Shown here: positions 49,725 through 61,130 of the stretch, one piece after another | Position numbering within the stretch: the stretch's first letter is position 1 | How the letters are laid out: the number at the start of each line of letters is the position of its first letter | Assembly: GCF_002811875.1 (NCBI RefSeq) | Contig: NZ_NPDZ01000008.1 | Span: 1-64,000, forward strand | Length of the DNA stretch: 64,000 nt | Source: Leptospira perolatii | Lineage (GTDB): Bacteria; Spirochaetota; Leptospiria; Leptospirales; Leptospiraceae | Reading direction: 5' to 3' | Program-made: the position numbers and the translations under genes | The notes under the pieces: model-generated | Database searches by the model: none | Told to the model about the DNA's origin: nothing | The model's input: only the letters and a program-made list of their open reading frames with translations

Positions 49725-51011
49725 ATGTCAGATTGGAAGCTTGAGTCAGGAACTCTAAAAAAAACTTCAAAGAATCCTTATGCAACCGGAACTTTTTCCG
49801 GCTGTTTATTGTTAGTCATTCAATTTTTCCTAGTGGTTTTTATTCTCGTAGGATTCTTATTTTTATTCGCATCTTCGGATGCTTCTGAGTCTTACACTAC
49901 GATCTTCGTTTTGTTTTTCTTAAGTAGTTTGTTCGTGATTATCGCGACTACTATTTCTACTTACAATAAGAGTAAATCCGTAATTAGAACACTAGAAATC
50001 GATGCATCTTCTAGCTTGATGCGAATTAAGGAAACTGAAAAACCAGATACAAGCTGGGATCTTTCACAGGCCATTTGCTACATCATTAAAAAAAGATCCG
50101 AACTCAAAGGTGTTTCCAGCACAAGCGGATCCGGCTCCAGAAAGTACTTTGATTTGTATTTACTTCGAAATGATGGGTCGTTCTTTTTACTGGAGAGTTT
50201 TTCCGATCCAGCCAATATACCAGAAACGATGCAAATGTTCCGATCTGCTTTTCCTTTGCCGATCAAGAACGATGCCGGCGAAAATTTGTACGATCCATCC
50301 GAATTCAAATCTTCAGATCCAACGATAGAAAAACAGGCCAGCGGAGCTTCCTTCCCTTTTGAAGCTCCGGCTTCTAGATTTCTAAAAATCGAAAGATCGG
50401 AACAGGGAACCAGAGTCGAAGTCATGAATCCCAAGTCAATCCGTGACAAGCTAATCGTTGTATTGTTCTTCGGAATTTTTTTCGGTGCTTGGTTGTTCAT
50501 TGCGCATCAGATACTTTCCGAATCGGCCTATATTGCCTTGGTGTTTTTTGTCCCATTTTCTATCTTCTTTTTGGGAATTCTAATTGTGAGCATACTCTTC
50601 TCGCTCACAAAAAAATTGGAATTATACGCGGATTCTACCGGTTTAAAAATTCGTTATGCGACCGGAATTCCGCTTTTGTCTTATCTACTTGCTTTAGAAA
50701 GATTTTTTCCGAAGCAGTCCATTCGACATATTCGTGTTAGCCGCTTGGTTCTGGATCAAGATGCGCTAACTATTGCTTTAAAGGGAACGGAACGCAAGTC
50801 GATCGGTGTACTCGCCTATTTGTTCAATCTACAAGCATTTCCTATCCAAAGTTTTACGCTCCGCGGTGATTCGGAATTAATCGGAATTTGGCACCTAATG
50901 CCGTGGGTACCTAATTCTCCGGGATATTCCGATTTAGTGGCCGCGGAATCCGCAATTCAGGCTCACTTGAATTTGGATGAGGAACGCATCGACTTTAACG
51001 ATTTGCAATAA
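49725..51011 (+). CDS. Hypothetical four-helix membrane protein
   Basis: 428 residues. Two hydrophobic segments near residues 26-50 and 58-80, a soluble domain (about 85-240), two more segments (about 245-267 and 270-292), then a C-terminal soluble domain containing LKIRYATGIPLL and basic residues. The repeated unit of two helices plus domain suggests an internal duplication, not proved. It overlaps no neighbour but follows the glycosylase gene by 7 bases and is probably co-transcribed. Confidence 0.6.
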   Translation: MSDWKLESGTLKKTSKNPYATGTFSGCLLLVIQFFLVVFILVGFLFLFASSDASESYTTIFVLFFLSSLFVIIATTISTYNKSKSVIRTLEIDASSSLMRIKETEKPDTSWDLSQAICYIIKKRSELKGVSSTSGSGSRKYFDLYLLRNDGSFFLLESFSDPANIPETMQMFRSAFPLPIKNDAGENLYDPSEFKSSDPTIEKQASGASFPFEAPASRFLKIERSEQGTRVEVMNPKSIRDKLIVVLFFGIFFGAWLFIAHQILSESAYIALVFFVPFSIFFLGILIVSILFSLTKKLELYADSTGLKIRYATGIPLLSYLLALERFFPKQSIRHIRVSRLVLDQDALTIALKGTERKSIGVLAYLFNLQAFPIQSFTLRGDSELIGIWHLMPWVPNSPGYSDLVAAESAIQAHLNLDEERIDFNDLQ

Positions 51012-51083
51012 CCTGAAATCTGTTCGTTTTGCATGAAATATGGTTGACTAGGGACAGGGTACCCACAAATTGACCACAAGATT

Positions 51084-51197
<114 letters not shown>

Positions 51198-51200
<3 letters not shown>

Positions 51201-51216
51201 TTTCTTTTTTCCCCCC
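51198..51216 (+). terminator. T-rich 5S rRNA terminator
   Basis: The end of the 5S closing stem is followed by TTTTCTTTTTT, the arrangement of an intrinsic terminator using the 5S terminal helix. Confidence 0.6.
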
Positions 51217-51346
51217 TACCTTACTCCGATCTATCTGAAAGAACTTGGGGAAACGGGTTGACTCCCGAATTCTAGGGGAAAAATTTACCTGAGGGGAACT
51301 TCCCCAGGTCACATATTGCAATCGTAGATATTACGCAGGGATCTAT

Positions 51347-51508
51347 ATGAGAAGAACGTATCAACCCAGCCGGATTAAACGTGCCCGTACTCACGGATTT
51401 CGCGCCAGAATGGCGACTCCCGGTGGCAGAAAGACTCTCTCCCGCAGAAGGAAAAAGGGTCGGTATAAGCTGACTGTTTCCGACGAAAAGATCGGTAGAA
51501 AGTACTAA
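51347..51508 (+). CDS. rpmH: Ribosomal protein bL34
   Basis: 53 residues, beginning [20 protein letters not shown] and ending KIGRKY. The protein is very basic and all the L34 hallmarks (YQPS, R-x-HGFRARM-x-TPGGR) are intact. An AGGG motif lies 7 bases before the ATG. It is the first gene of the rpmH-rnpA-yidD-yidC-jag-mnmE cluster. It belongs to the large ribosomal subunit. Confidence 0.97.
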   Translation: MRRTYQPSRIKRARTHGFRARMATPGGRKTLSRRRKKGRYKLTVSDEKIGRKY

Positions 51509-51515
51509 TAGAAAT

Positions 51516-51836
51516 ATCAAAGAGACACTTACATCTAGGAAGGACATCCGAGAACTTTTTCAAACCGGAAGAAGGGTTTCAACTTTCCCAATTACCCTAG
51601 TTTTTAAAGAAAACGGATCGGATCAAAATCGCTACTTGTACTGCCCCGAACGGAGTGTACGTTTAGCTGTGCATAGAAACAGGATCAAGAGAAGACTCAG
51701 AGCCGCAATCTCGGACCTTGAACCTGAAATGAACCAAGGCTTTGATTTGGCAATTCTTGCGAAACCAAAACTTTTGGAAATAGGCTATCCCGAACTTCTT
51801 TCCTGTCTGGGTTCTCTTTTGGCCAAAGTTCGATGA
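51516..51836 (+). CDS. rnpA: Ribonuclease P protein component, non-canonical start
   Basis: About 106 residues. The frame encodes RKDIRELFQTGRRVSTFPIT, then LVFKENG and the RNR motif LAVHRNRIKRRLRAAI of RnpA, which assists the catalytic P RNA in maturing tRNA 5' ends. Between the upstream in-frame stop (TGA 51471-51473) and the core there is no ATG, GTG or TTG. The next TTG (51636) would delete the N-terminal third. Possible starts are CTG 51474 or a rare ATC at 51516; the coordinate given is a best guess. Its stop overlaps the yidD ATG (ATGA). Confidence 0.82.
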   Translation: MKETLTSRKDIRELFQTGRRVSTFPITLVFKENGSDQNRYLYCPERSVRLAVHRNRIKRRLRAAISDLEPEMNQGFDLAILAKPKLLEIGYPELLSCLGSLLAKVR

Positions 51837-52060
51837 ATCAAATCGCAATTAAAATTATCGCTTTCTATAAGAAGTGGATTTCACCGGCTTTTCCTCCGGC
51901 TTGCAGGTATTCGCCTAGTTGTTCCGAATACGCAATGCAGGCTTTCGGAGAATACGGCTTTTTTGAAGCTGCGTTTTTAACTACGAAAAGAATTTTGAGA
52001 TGTAATCCCTTTTTTGCCGCAGGCGAAGATCCTTTACCCCCTAACCCTAGAAGGAAATAG
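51833..52060 (+). CDS. yidD: Membrane protein insertion efficiency factor YidD
   Basis: 75 residues. The amphipathic N-terminus is followed by the invariant [20 protein letters not shown] segment and a C-terminal [13 protein letters not shown]. It helps YidC-dependent insertion. It overlaps rnpA by 4 bases and is followed by yidC after 2 bases. Confidence 0.95.
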   Translation: MNQIAIKIIAFYKKWISPAFPPACRYSPSCSEYAMQAFGEYGFFEAAFLTTKRILRCNPFFAAGEDPLPPNPRRK

Positions 52061-52062
52061 GA

Positions 52063-53910
52063 ATGGAAGAAAAACAAAATAGACTTTTTCTCGCGCTAAT
52101 GCTTAGCGTTCTAGTTTTCGCTTTAGTAAACTACTTTTTTGCACCACCACCTCCTCCAAAAAAAGCAGAAACCGAAAAGAAAGAGGTCGTAAAGCCGGAG
52201 CCAGTCAAAACTCCACCGGTGTTGGCGCCTACTTCACCTAAAGTAAGCTCTAAAGATGTAAAAAAGATCACCGTAAAAACACATTCACATATTGTAATAC
52301 TTTCAAGCTTAGGAGCAAGGATCGAAAAATTCTACGCTAAGAATTACAAAGATGCGGAAGGTAAGGAAGTAGTCCTCGTTCGAGGGGAATACGAAGTTAT
52401 CGATATCGATGGCGAAAAGTTTGATGCAGTTGAACTTTCTAGAAACAAAGGCTTTGACTTTAACTTTGCTCAAAGCAAAGAGTCATTGGCTCTTTCAGAA
52501 TGGAATAACCTGAACTTTTCGGTTATTGAAGATAAAAAAACGAACTCGTATAGTTTTTCTGCAGTGAGTCCGAATGGAAAGTTACTGCTGAAAAAGACTT
52601 ATATTTTCTTCCCCGGAGAAAATTACTTCAAAACTGAAATCTCTCTTACAAACACTAGCAGGGAATCGATTACTTTTGCCGATCGCACAAATCCAGCCTA
52701 CTTAAGAACCTACGGTAGTATAGGTCCGATTCCAAGAGGTAGAGATTTAAACGACCAAGAATTGAGCAAATTCTTTAGAGTCTACAGAATCGATGGAAGT
52801 TTGAGTGACTCCGTTGATGGAGGACCTGCCTGGGGATTTTTCGAAAGGATCGGAAATTATTTTACCGGAGTTCCTGGTGGGGACGATAGATTCAAACCGA
52901 TTTGGGGAGGCAGCGAAGGTGTGGATTTTGCCGGTACAGGTAGTAGGTATTTTATCGCAGTTGCGGATACTCTGAATCATCCGGCAGAAGGTGTCCTCTT
53001 GGACAACCGAGTGAAAAACGATACCGGAGTGATCTTGTCTTACGGAAATATTATCCTGGAACCAGGAAAAGCGTTTGTGCTCGATTTTGCGAACTACGTC
53101 GGAATTCGCGAGTGGGACGGAATGTTATTCCGAGACTCAAAGTTAGATCCGGTTAAGAATCCTCAGTCTCCTTTTGCAGGTATGAGTACTGATTTGAATA
53201 AATCATTCAACCAAGGGATCACTACTCCTCTAAGGAACGGGATTGTATGGTTCTTGAAGAAGATCCATGATTATGCAGTTCCGAACTATGGATTTGCAAT
53301 TATACTTTTTGCGCTTCTGTTCAAACTGGCATTCTATCCGCTCAATCAAAAGCAAGCGGAGACCATGAAAAGGATGCAGGAGCTTTCTCCAGAGATTAAG
53401 AAAATCAACGAGAGATTCGCGAAAGATCCCAATAAACGACAAGAGAAACTGATGGAGCTTTATAAAAAGCATAACATGAACCCGCTTTCGCAGTTGGGCG
53501 GATGTTTGCCGATGTTTATACAAATTCCAGTTTTTCTAGCGTTATACACCGCTTTTTCGGATACAATCGATCTGTGGAAATCTCCCTTTTTGTGGATCGG
53601 CGACTTGAGCGAACCGGATTCTATTTGGACTTCGCCAGCAATTCCTTTCTTGACTCAAACCGGATTCTCTCTGAATCTGTTGGCTCTCTTGATGGTAGGA
53701 ACTCAGTTCTTATCCGCGAGAATGACTTCGGTTCCTTCGGATCCGAATCAAAAAGTAATGCTTTATGTAATGCCAATCATGATGATCTTCATTTTCTGGA
53801 GCATGCCATCCGGAGTAACACTATACTGGACGATCTTTAATCTTCTTTCGATTGGACAGCAGTGGATTACGAATCATTTGAAAAAGAATGCTACGCCTGT
53901 AAAGGCCTGA
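52063..53910 (+). CDS. yidC: Membrane protein insertase YidC
   Basis: 615 residues. An N-terminal membrane helix (about 7-26), a Lys/Pro-rich linker, a large periplasmic beta domain (about 65-380), then five C-terminal helices with the conserved [17 protein letters not shown] and [20 protein letters not shown] cores. This is the Gram-negative form. It inserts inner-membrane proteins alone or with SecYEG. It ends with a KKNATPVKA tail. Confidence 0.96.
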   Translation: MEEKQNRLFLALMLSVLVFALVNYFFAPPPPPKKAETEKKEVVKPEPVKTPPVLAPTSPKVSSKDVKKITVKTHSHIVILSSLGARIEKFYAKNYKDAEGKEVVLVRGEYEVIDIDGEKFDAVELSRNKGFDFNFAQSKESLALSEWNNLNFSVIEDKKTNSYSFSAVSPNGKLLLKKTYIFFPGENYFKTEISLTNTSRESITFADRTNPAYLRTYGSIGPIPRGRDLNDQELSKFFRVYRIDGSLSDSVDGGPAWGFFERIGNYFTGVPGGDDRFKPIWGGSEGVDFAGTGSRYFIAVADTLNHPAEGVLLDNRVKNDTGVILSYGNIILEPGKAFVLDFANYVGIREWDGMLFRDSKLDPVKNPQSPFAGMSTDLNKSFNQGITTPLRNGIVWFLKKIHDYAVPNYGFAIILFALLFKLAFYPLNQKQAETMKRMQELSPEIKKINERFAKDPNKRQEKLMELYKKHNMNPLSQLGGCLPMFIQIPVFLALYTAFSDTIDLWKSPFLWIGDLSEPDSIWTSPAIPFLTQTGFSLNLLALLMVGTQFLSARMTSVPSDPNQKVMLYVMPIMMIFIFWSMPSGVTLYWTIFNLLSIGQQWITNHLKKNATPVKA

Positions 53911-53933
53911 ACTCATATATCGAGGAATACGAT

Positions 53934-54644
53934 ATGGAAAACTACATCTTCGAGGCGGAAGGTAAGACAAAAGCCGAAGCCGAAGAAACAACATTAACAA
54001 CACTTAGACTAGAGCCGGGTGACGTGCGCTTTGAGACTGTGGAATCCGGTAAATCCGGGTTTCTTGGGCTCACTCAGAAAAAGCCTGCGGTCGTACGAGC
54101 TTTTGTACTCAACAACGATCTTCCTGCGGAAAAGATCATCCACGGAGTAACGATCACTTTACTCCGCAAGATGGGAATCGAAGCGGAAGTGGTAGGAATG
54201 GGCGACGTAGACGGCAAAATCTACATCGAAGTATCAAGCAAAGAATCCGGACTGATCATCGGGAAGCGGGGCGCGACTTTGGACGCGATCCAGTTTTTGG
54301 TGAATCTGATGGTAGACAGCAAGATTCGCCACGGCCGTAAAATCGTGATCGATACTGAATCTTATCGCGACAAGCGAGAACTATCTCTTGTTCGCTTAAG
54401 CAAATCGGTCGCGGCTTCTGTGGCTAAATCTGGTAAATCCAAGCTTTTAGAACCTATGAATCCCTTTGAAAGAAGGATCGTTCACATGGCTCTTCAAGAA
54501 AACGAGAAAGTATTCACACGGTCCGAAGGAAACGGTACTTACAAAAAAGTAAGAATCATTCCCATGAAGGATCGTCACAAATACAAAGATATGGTCGAGA
54601 AGAGTCCGAACGGAGACATACTCGAGGAAGTGAACGACTACTGA
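53934..54644 (+). CDS. jag: Jag/KhpB RNA-binding protein (KH and R3H domains)
   Basis: 236 residues from ATG 53934, which follows GAGGAATACGAT; an in-frame upstream start at 53862 overlaps yidC and is rejected. Order: Jag-N domain ([19 protein letters not shown]...SGFLGL), a KH domain with the [19 protein letters not shown] loop, and an R3H domain at the C-terminus ([20 protein letters not shown]). Jag/KhpB binds RNA and influences cell division and envelope synthesis in other bacteria. Conserved position after yidC. Confidence 0.93.
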   Translation: MENYIFEAEGKTKAEAEETTLTTLRLEPGDVRFETVESGKSGFLGLTQKKPAVVRAFVLNNDLPAEKIIHGVTITLLRKMGIEAEVVGMGDVDGKIYIEVSSKESGLIIGKRGATLDAIQFLVNLMVDSKIRHGRKIVIDTESYRDKRELSLVRLSKSVAASVAKSGKSKLLEPMNPFERRIVHMALQENEKVFTRSEGNGTYKKVRIIPMKDRHKYKDMVEKSPNGDILEEVNDY

Positions 54645-54651
54645 TTCGAAC

Positions 54652-56028
54652 GTGTTTGACACGATAACAGCTATATCCACAGCCTCCGGTGCAGGTGCGA
54701 TCGGAATTCTCAGGATTTCCGGACCGGAGGCTCTATCAATCTCCACCAAACATCTATTCCAAAACGGAAATAAATTAGAACTTCATAATATAAAACCGAG
54801 ATTCGCTTATACCTGCGAGTTTCAAGATGGTCCAAGAAAAATGGATCAGGTTCTTTTCTTGTATTTCGCAGGACCGAATTCCTATACCGGAGAAGATCTC
54901 TGCGAGATCCATATGCACGGGAATCCGATTTTGTTACGCGAAGCGATCGAAATATTCATTCGAACCGGAGCGAGACCTGCCAAACAAGGAGAATTCACAA
55001 AGAGAGCTTTTTTGAATGGAAAGCTGGATTTAAGCGAGGCAGAATCGGTCGGAAGACTAATCGGCGCAAGATCCAGATTTGAACTAGAGCTCGCACAAAA
55101 AAACGTCTTTGGAGAAATTTCAAGGTTAGCTTCTAATTTGCGTAGCCAGTTGATTTCTCTAAAGGCCGAGTGCGAAGCAGAAATCGATTTTTCTACCGAA
55201 GATTTGACCTATGAATCTTTTGAGCAAAGAAAACTTCGAATTCTAAAAATCATAGAAATATGCGACTCTCTTTTGAAAAGGTCAAGGCAAGCAGAAATAC
55301 TTTTGGAGAAAAGCAGAGTGGTTCTCTACGGAGAGCCGAATACCGGAAAGTCCAGTCTGATGAATCTAATTCTGGGAAAAGACCGATCCATTATTTCAGA
55401 TATTCCTGGCACAACCAGAGACTATGTGAGCGAGGAGTTCCTTCTGGAAGGGGTCCCGATTCGATTAACAGATACAGCAGGAATCAGAAAGACTTCTGAC
55501 ACGATCGAGAAGCTTGGAATCGAAAGGAGCGAAAAGGAATTTTCCTCGGCGGATGTTCGAGTCTTCGTAATCGACGTTTCCGCAAAAACTGACTGGAAAA
55601 TCTTTGGAGAAGAAAATCGCTCTAAATTAGAAGGTGCGGTCGTCGCTGCAAATAAAATCGATATCGCGGATTCGTCTTGGATTCCTGAAAAAATTTTGAA
55701 TCTAAACTTACCCGGGACAGTTATCTGCGAGGTGTCTTGCAAGACTAAGCAGGGAATAGAAAATCTAATTCAAAAAATTTCGGAAAAACTGATAAGCTTA
55801 GAGAGTTCCGAAGATTATGTCATCCTAGAAGAAAGGAATCGTTATCATTTTACGACCATTGTTAACAGTCTAGAGCAATGTATTCGTCTGATGGAAGATA
55901 GGGCCCCAGCAGAAATTTATATCAAGGAAATCGACTCGGCGCTTACGGAAATCGGAGAAGTCAATGGAAGAGTCGACACGGAAGAAATTCTAGGTAGGAT
56001 ATTCAGCAAGTTCTGCGTTGGTAAATGA
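54652..56028 (+). CDS. mnmE: tRNA modification GTPase MnmE
   Basis: 458 residues from GTG 54652. N-terminal tetrahydrofolate-binding domain ([20 protein letters not shown]), helical domain, and an inserted G domain with G1 [10 protein letters not shown]3 DTAG and G4 ANKID. The C-terminus ends in CVGK, matching the catalytic CIGK. With MnmG it makes the 5-carboxymethylaminomethyl group of wobble uridines. It closes the cluster; no mnmG is adjacent. Confidence 0.96.
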   Translation: MFDTITAISTASGAGAIGILRISGPEALSISTKHLFQNGNKLELHNIKPRFAYTCEFQDGPRKMDQVLFLYFAGPNSYTGEDLCEIHMHGNPILLREAIEIFIRTGARPAKQGEFTKRAFLNGKLDLSEAESVGRLIGARSRFELELAQKNVFGEISRLASNLRSQLISLKAECEAEIDFSTEDLTYESFEQRKLRILKIIEICDSLLKRSRQAEILLEKSRVVLYGEPNTGKSSLMNLILGKDRSIISDIPGTTRDYVSEEFLLEGVPIRLTDTAGIRKTSDTIEKLGIERSEKEFSSADVRVFVIDVSAKTDWKIFGEENRSKLEGAVVAANKIDIADSSWIPEKILNLNLPGTVICEVSCKTKQGIENLIQKISEKLISLESSEDYVILEERNRYHFTTIVNSLEQCIRLMEDRAPAEIYIKEIDSALTEIGEVNGRVDTEEILGRIFSKFCVGK

Positions 56029-56076
56029 AATAGGATAGAATCTAGGCCCGTTCCGCGAAACATTGGCTTAATAGTT

Positions 56077-57339
56077 ATGAGAGAAAAATCACTCGAATAC
56101 CACTCGTTGCATCCGAAAGGAAAAATTCAGGTTGTCCCCACAAAACCTACAAGGGATTCCTTTGACCTTTCTCTTGCATACTCACCTGGAGTGGCTTATC
56201 CCTGCTTAGAAATAAAAGAGAATGCCGATTTAGTCTACGAATACACAAATCGCGGGAATTTGGTCGGGATTATTACAAACGGAACTGCAATCCTGGGTTT
56301 AGGAGATATCGGACCCTTAGCCGGAAAGCCGGTCATGGAAGGAAAAGCTGTACTATTTAAAAAGTTTGCCGGAATCGATGTATTCGATATTGAGATCGAC
56401 GCAAAGGATCCGGAAGAGTTCGTCCGCGCAGTTAAATTATTAGAGCCCACTTTTGGTGGAATAAACTTAGAAGACATTAAGGCTCCCGAAAGTTTTTACA
56501 TTGAAGAACAATTGATCGAACGGATGAATATTCCGGTCTTTCATGATGACCAGCACGGTACTGCAATCATAACTGTTGCGGGTTTACTGAATGCATTCGA
56601 GCTGAATGGAAAGCGGCCAGCGGACGTAAAGTTAGTGATTTGCGGTGCCGGTGCAGCCGGGATAGCGATCGCAGAGCTCGTGCAGCATATCGGGATTCGT
56701 AAAGAGCATATTTTCCTTGTCGATACAAAAGGTGTGATTCACTCGGATAGGACTGACATAAATGATATCAAGAAAAGATATGCTCAGTCTACTGCTGCTC
56801 GGACCTTAAGAGACGTGATGCAGGACGCCGATGTTTTTGTAGGTGTGTCTGTTGCAAATATGATCGATTCAGAAATGGTTCTTTCGATGGCAAAGAATCC
56901 CATTATTTTTGCACTCGCAAATCCTGATCCGGAAATCCCCTACGCAGTAGCCAAATCTGTAAGGTCAGATATCATTATGGGAACCGGAAGAAGTGATAAT
57001 CCAAATCAGGTGAATAATGTCCTCGGGTTCCCCTTCATCTTTCGGGGCGCTTTGGACGTCAGAGCAAGACATATTACTCTCGAAATGAAGTTGGCCGCTG
57101 CGAGAGCTTTGGCGGAACTAGCTAGGCTCGAGGTTCCGGAAGCGGTGAGTCTCGCCTATGGTGGAGAAAAATTCTCTTTTGGACCAGAATATATTATTCC
57201 CAAACCATTCGACCAAAGAGTATTATTCCATGTGGCACCGGCTGTTGCAGAAGCCGCGGTACAAAGTGGAACTGCAAGAAAGCCATATCCTGGAAGAGAG
57301 CTCTATACAGCCTTTTTGGAAGGATTAATGAGAACCTAA
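56077..57339 (+). CDS. Malic enzyme, short form
   Basis: 420 residues. It oxidatively decarboxylates malate to pyruvate with NAD or NADP. The N-terminal domain has [12 protein letters not shown] and the metal/substrate motif [11 protein letters not shown]; the Rossmann domain has [15 protein letters not shown]. There is no C-terminal phosphotransacetylase domain, unlike enteric MaeB. The cofactor cannot be decided from sequence alone here. It supplies reducing power, useful on fatty-acid carbon. Confidence 0.93.
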   Translation: MREKSLEYHSLHPKGKIQVVPTKPTRDSFDLSLAYSPGVAYPCLEIKENADLVYEYTNRGNLVGIITNGTAILGLGDIGPLAGKPVMEGKAVLFKKFAGIDVFDIEIDAKDPEEFVRAVKLLEPTFGGINLEDIKAPESFYIEEQLIERMNIPVFHDDQHGTAIITVAGLLNAFELNGKRPADVKLVICGAGAAGIAIAELVQHIGIRKEHIFLVDTKGVIHSDRTDINDIKKRYAQSTAARTLRDVMQDADVFVGVSVANMIDSEMVLSMAKNPIIFALANPDPEIPYAVAKSVRSDIIMGTGRSDNPNQVNNVLGFPFIFRGALDVRARHITLEMKLAAARALAELARLEVPEAVSLAYGGEKFSFGPEYIIPKPFDQRVLFHVAPAVAEAAVQSGTARKPYPGRELYTAFLEGLMRT

Positions 57340-57475
57340 TTAAAAGACTCGGGTTCTTTTGGAAAGGACTCTGCTCCAAAAATGCGATGCTTAAGAAATT
57401 GGGCAGACCTTTCCGAAAATAGTTCTGTTAGACAAGCTCTAAGATCTGGAAGCAAAGCAAGAAGGGAAGATCAGA

Positions 57476-59575
57476 ATGCCCGAAGCGGAAAACACTCCAA
57501 AATCACCTCCGAACCCATCTATGGATTTTGGAGTTGTTCCTGCTGACCGAGTGGATTTAATTCCTGAGGAAGAGCTCAGGAATCTATTATTACAGACCAA
57601 TCCAAAAGCTCTCAGAGATCTAGATCTGATCGAAAAGGGTGCCGAAAACTTTTTCCTTTTTAACTATTCTCCTTTTGCGCTCATTAAAACGGAGCAACTC
57701 CAATTTCTAAAACAAACGGATCTGAAATACTTCGAAGAAAAGAACGGGTTTATTAATTACCAATATCTTTATCATACCGAAGAAACTGTAGAGTTAGGGA
57801 TTGCGAATGTGGTAATTCGTCCTGCTTCGAGGCGGGCGGATCAAATTCAGAAAATTAAATCCGCATGTATTGCACAAAGCGTAGCTGCATTTTTGCAATA
57901 TTTGAATAGGAGAGATCAGACTTTAAACGATCGCAGGTCCACCGGCGAGCTTAGAGATTGGGTATTGAAGCAGTACCTGAATTTCGACGAAAAAGGAAAT
58001 CCGCTCGATATCATGGATTCCAAAACTCTGCCTCAATCGCTCAGAAATCTCCGTACAATATCAGTAGAGTCTTTTCTATTAAGAAATTTTAAATTATCTG
58101 AGGAAGCCCTCGCTTCTATCATTTCGATTTTGACTAAAAGGCCTACTGAGATTTTGGATTTTATGGGGCAGATAAAATCGGATCCAGAAGTGATCCTGGC
58201 TTTAGAAAAGCGAGGAGGCAGACCTCCTTTACTCCGTCTGAATCCGGATAGTCATTTGGTGCAACCGTCTTTGGACGAATTAGTCGGAGACCTTTCGAAT
58301 GAAAAGGATCTAGCTTCCGATGAGTCTCTCACGGAGTTTGAAATAATCGCAGAGCTTTATACGAATATTGCAAGGCGAACTCTTCAGGTCTTACTTCCGT
58401 CAGAGCAAGCCTCTTGGATTCAACCCTTAGGAATGGACCAGGGTTCCGAATATTTGGAGGAGCTTACTAGGCACCCGGCCTTTACTTCTAGCAAAACCTG
58501 GGAAGGTGCGGATTACTTTCTGCAAGCATACGAAGTTCTGATTAACTCTATGAAATCTCTCTCCAATTTGAGAAGAGAGTCCATCGCGAACATTGCCACG
58601 AATCAGGTCATTCTCAAAATCCGCGAAAGCAAAGAGCCCCTTGTAATCGAACCTTCTTCTATCAAATTAAAAGACGGTATTCTGCAAAAGGCGGGCTTAC
58701 CAAAATCCGAGTTGTTTGAACAGATCTTGGAAAAGGTCCGAGCAAGGACCGATTTCTTGAAGAGAGAAAAAACAACAGGCAACTCTCCCGGACTTGTAGT
58801 GCTAGCGGTCGAAAATGTTGTCCCTGCTTTTATCAATGAAAAAGAAAGAAGGACTTCGATTCACAATCTAATCCGAAAAAATGGGCAGCCCAAAGGGATT
58901 TACGCATTTTTGAGAGAAGTAGTCGAAGGTGTGGACCCGGAAGGTATCATCGCCGAGCAGATTCGCTTATCAAAAGTAATAAGCGAATGGGAAAAAGAGG
59001 TAGAAAGGCTCAGACTCAAAGCAGAGCAGGATTCTAAATCATTTGTTGTTAAGCTAATAGAATGGATACTTTCGTTATTCGGAATAAAAATCTCAGCTGG
59101 CCAAAAAAAGGATTTTGAACCGGTAGAGGAAAGCTCGAGTCAGAGAACTTCCTCAAAAGAGACGCAAGTCTCTGCGCCCAAAGAAAGTACGGAAGCTCCT
59201 AAAAAGAAAAAATCTCTTGGTGTACTTTTGGGGCCTAAGGAAAAGCAGATGCTCATTCCGGCCAAAATACAAAAGGCAATCGATTATGTGGATCGTAGGA
59301 ACAATGGGCTTATTTGGGTCGACGAAGTCGTGAACGCGACATCTTCACCGGAATTCGGAAAAGACAAAGTTGGAGACCTTATGTACTATGACCAGAAGCG
59401 AAGATATATCGAGATTCGCTCCATGAATTCCGTAAGACATGTCTTTATTCGGAAGGAACTTGAATCCGATACCGCTTGGCTGGAATCTACGCTGGAATAT
59501 CTGGAAAACGTCACGGCAAAAAAACCGGAATTTGCAGCATTGGCGGAAACTCTACGTAAGTTCCGCGACGAATGA
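57476..59575 (+). CDS. Large orphan protein, cytosolic
   Basis: 699 residues with an AAGGGAAGATCAG site before the ATG. No signal peptide. The first 530 residues are helical; an amphipathic or membrane-skimming segment ([18 protein letters not shown]) is at about 523-540; a Ser/Lys linker and a basic C-terminal domain of about 110 residues follow. I recognise no motif. It resembles the 46392-48734 orphan only in size and plan. It is not clearly part of an operon; a 136-base gap precedes it. Confidence 0.62.
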   Translation: MPEAENTPKSPPNPSMDFGVVPADRVDLIPEEELRNLLLQTNPKALRDLDLIEKGAENFFLFNYSPFALIKTEQLQFLKQTDLKYFEEKNGFINYQYLYHTEETVELGIANVVIRPASRRADQIQKIKSACIAQSVAAFLQYLNRRDQTLNDRRSTGELRDWVLKQYLNFDEKGNPLDIMDSKTLPQSLRNLRTISVESFLLRNFKLSEEALASIISILTKRPTEILDFMGQIKSDPEVILALEKRGGRPPLLRLNPDSHLVQPSLDELVGDLSNEKDLASDESLTEFEIIAELYTNIARRTLQVLLPSEQASWIQPLGMDQGSEYLEELTRHPAFTSSKTWEGADYFLQAYEVLINSMKSLSNLRRESIANIATNQVILKIRESKEPLVIEPSSIKLKDGILQKAGLPKSELFEQILEKVRARTDFLKREKTTGNSPGLVVLAVENVVPAFINEKERRTSIHNLIRKNGQPKGIYAFLREVVEGVDPEGIIAEQIRLSKVISEWEKEVERLRLKAEQDSKSFVVKLIEWILSLFGIKISAGQKKDFEPVEESSSQRTSSKETQVSAPKESTEAPKKKKSLGVLLGPKEKQMLIPAKIQKAIDYVDRRNNGLIWVDEVVNATSSPEFGKDKVGDLMYYDQKRRYIEIRSMNSVRHVFIRKELESDTAWLESTLEYLENVTAKKPEFAALAETLRKFRDE

Positions 59576-59633
59576 ACTCCTACAGTTAGAACTCCCGCCT
59601 AAAAATACTTTTTATACACGAAATGGAGGGTCA

Positions 59634-61028
59634 ATGAAGACCAGGATCGAAACAGATTCAATGGGAGAAATTCAAGTTGACGATTCGAAATATTGGGGCG
59701 CTCAAACCGAGAGGTCTTTGCATCATTTTCACATTGGCAACGACCGATTCCCTAGGGAAATGATACGTGCACTCGGAGTTTTGAAAAAATCGGCGGCAAT
59801 TGTAAACGTAAAGTTAGGTTTGCTAACGGAAGAAAAAGTCAAATTGATAATCCAAGCGGCAGACGAAGTGATTTCCGGAAAATTAGACGAACACTTTCCT
59901 TTGAGCGTTTGGCAAACCGGTTCCGGTACTCAAACGAACATGAATGCCAACGAGGTAATTTCGAATCGCGCGATTGAAATTTCCGGAGGAACTAAAGGTT
60001 CCAAGAAGCCCATCCATCCGAATGACGATGTGAACAAGGCACAATCTTCAAATGATACTTTTCCAACTGCGATGCACATTGCAGCAGCGGAACAGCTCAA
60101 GCATAAATTGTTACCTGCACTGGAGCAGTTGAAAGACGCCTTGGCTAAAAAAGCTTCCGAATTCAAAGACATTATTAAAATCGGAAGGACTCACTTGCAG
60201 GATGCTACTCCTCTTACTCTTGGCCAAGAGTTTTCCGGTTACGTTAAACAATTGGAATATAATATAGATCGAGTGAAAGCTGCACTACCTTCCGTTTATC
60301 GACTCGCTTTGGGTGGAACTGCTGTAGGAACCGGACTGAACACTCACCCGGAATTTGCAGTGAAAGCCGCGGCGCAGATAGCACAGGAGACCGGGCTACC
60401 GTTTATTTCTGCCGAAAATAAGTTCGAATCTCTTGCAGCTCACGATTCACTCGTGGAGGTTCACGGAGTTCTAAAAACAATTGCGGCATCCTTTATGAAA
60501 ATCGCAAATGATGTTCGATGGCTATCTTCTGGTCCTCGTTGCGGAATTGGTGAGATCTCGATTCCGGAAAATGAACCAGGCTCTTCAATTATGCCAGGCA
60601 AAGTGAATCCGACTCAGTCAGAGCAAATGACGATGGTTTCCGCGCAAGTGCTTGCGAATGATGTCGCGGTAAATATCGGGGGGGCTTCGGGTAATTTTGA
60701 ACTGAACGTTTTTAAGCCTTTGATTATTCACAACGTCTTAAATTCGATTCGATTGCTCGCGGACTCTGCGGTTTCGTTTGAAGAGCATTGTGCCAGAGGG
60801 ATCACTCCGAATCAGGAAAAGATCAACGAGCATCTAAAGAACAGTTTAATGCTGGTTACTGCGTTGAATCCTCATATCGGTTATGATAACGCTGCAAAAA
60901 TCGCTAAGAACGCTCACAAAAAAGGAAGCAGCTTAAAAGAATCAGGAATCGAACTCGGAATATTAAACTCTGAGCAGTTTGATCAATGGGTCAGACCGGA
61001 GAAAATGATTTCTCCAAGCGCAGATTAA
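59634..61028 (+). CDS. fumC: Fumarate hydratase class II
   Basis: 464 residues from the ATG at 59634, which has GGAGGG 3 bases upstream; an in-frame ORF extension to 59439 overlaps the previous gene and is rejected. It interconverts fumarate and malate without an iron-sulphur cluster. Motifs: [20 protein letters not shown], the [16 protein letters not shown] segment, and the [13 protein letters not shown] signature of the aspartase/fumarase superfamily. It lies close to malic enzyme, which uses its product. Confidence 0.96.
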   Translation: MKTRIETDSMGEIQVDDSKYWGAQTERSLHHFHIGNDRFPREMIRALGVLKKSAAIVNVKLGLLTEEKVKLIIQAADEVISGKLDEHFPLSVWQTGSGTQTNMNANEVISNRAIEISGGTKGSKKPIHPNDDVNKAQSSNDTFPTAMHIAAAEQLKHKLLPALEQLKDALAKKASEFKDIIKIGRTHLQDATPLTLGQEFSGYVKQLEYNIDRVKAALPSVYRLALGGTAVGTGLNTHPEFAVKAAAQIAQETGLPFISAENKFESLAAHDSLVEVHGVLKTIAASFMKIANDVRWLSSGPRCGIGEISIPENEPGSSIMPGKVNPTQSEQMTMVSAQVLANDVAVNIGGASGNFELNVFKPLIIHNVLNSIRLLADSAVSFEEHCARGITPNQEKINEHLKNSLMLVTALNPHIGYDNAAKIAKNAHKKGSSLKESGIELGILNSEQFDQWVRPEKMISPSAD

Positions 61029-61081
61029 AAGACGAATCTCCGAAAAAGGGGCTTCTTGAAAAAGTAGTCTCTTGAAATAAA

Positions 61082-61106
61082 AAGGGCGATCGATTCGATC
61101 GCCCTT
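61082..61106 (-). terminator. Terminator of loa22, possibly also fumC
   Basis: AAGGGCGATC (61082-61091) and GATCGCCCTT (61097-61106) form a 10-bp stem with a 5-base loop, 25 bases after the loa22 stop on the minus strand, followed there by TTTATTTC. It is a good Rho-independent terminator. On the plus strand it is followed only by CTTC, so it is weaker for fumC. Confidence 0.8.
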
Positions 61107-61130
61107 CTTCAATCAATTGAAGAAAAAATC

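Noticed and set aside
51272..51563. Minus-strand frames opposite rpmH
   Set aside because: They are antisense shadows of the highly basic L34 codons; no ribosome binding site or known product.
59439..59633. N-terminal extension of fumarase
   Set aside because: The in-frame extension overlaps the previous gene and has no homology to fumarase; the internal ATG at 59634 has a strong GGAGGG.
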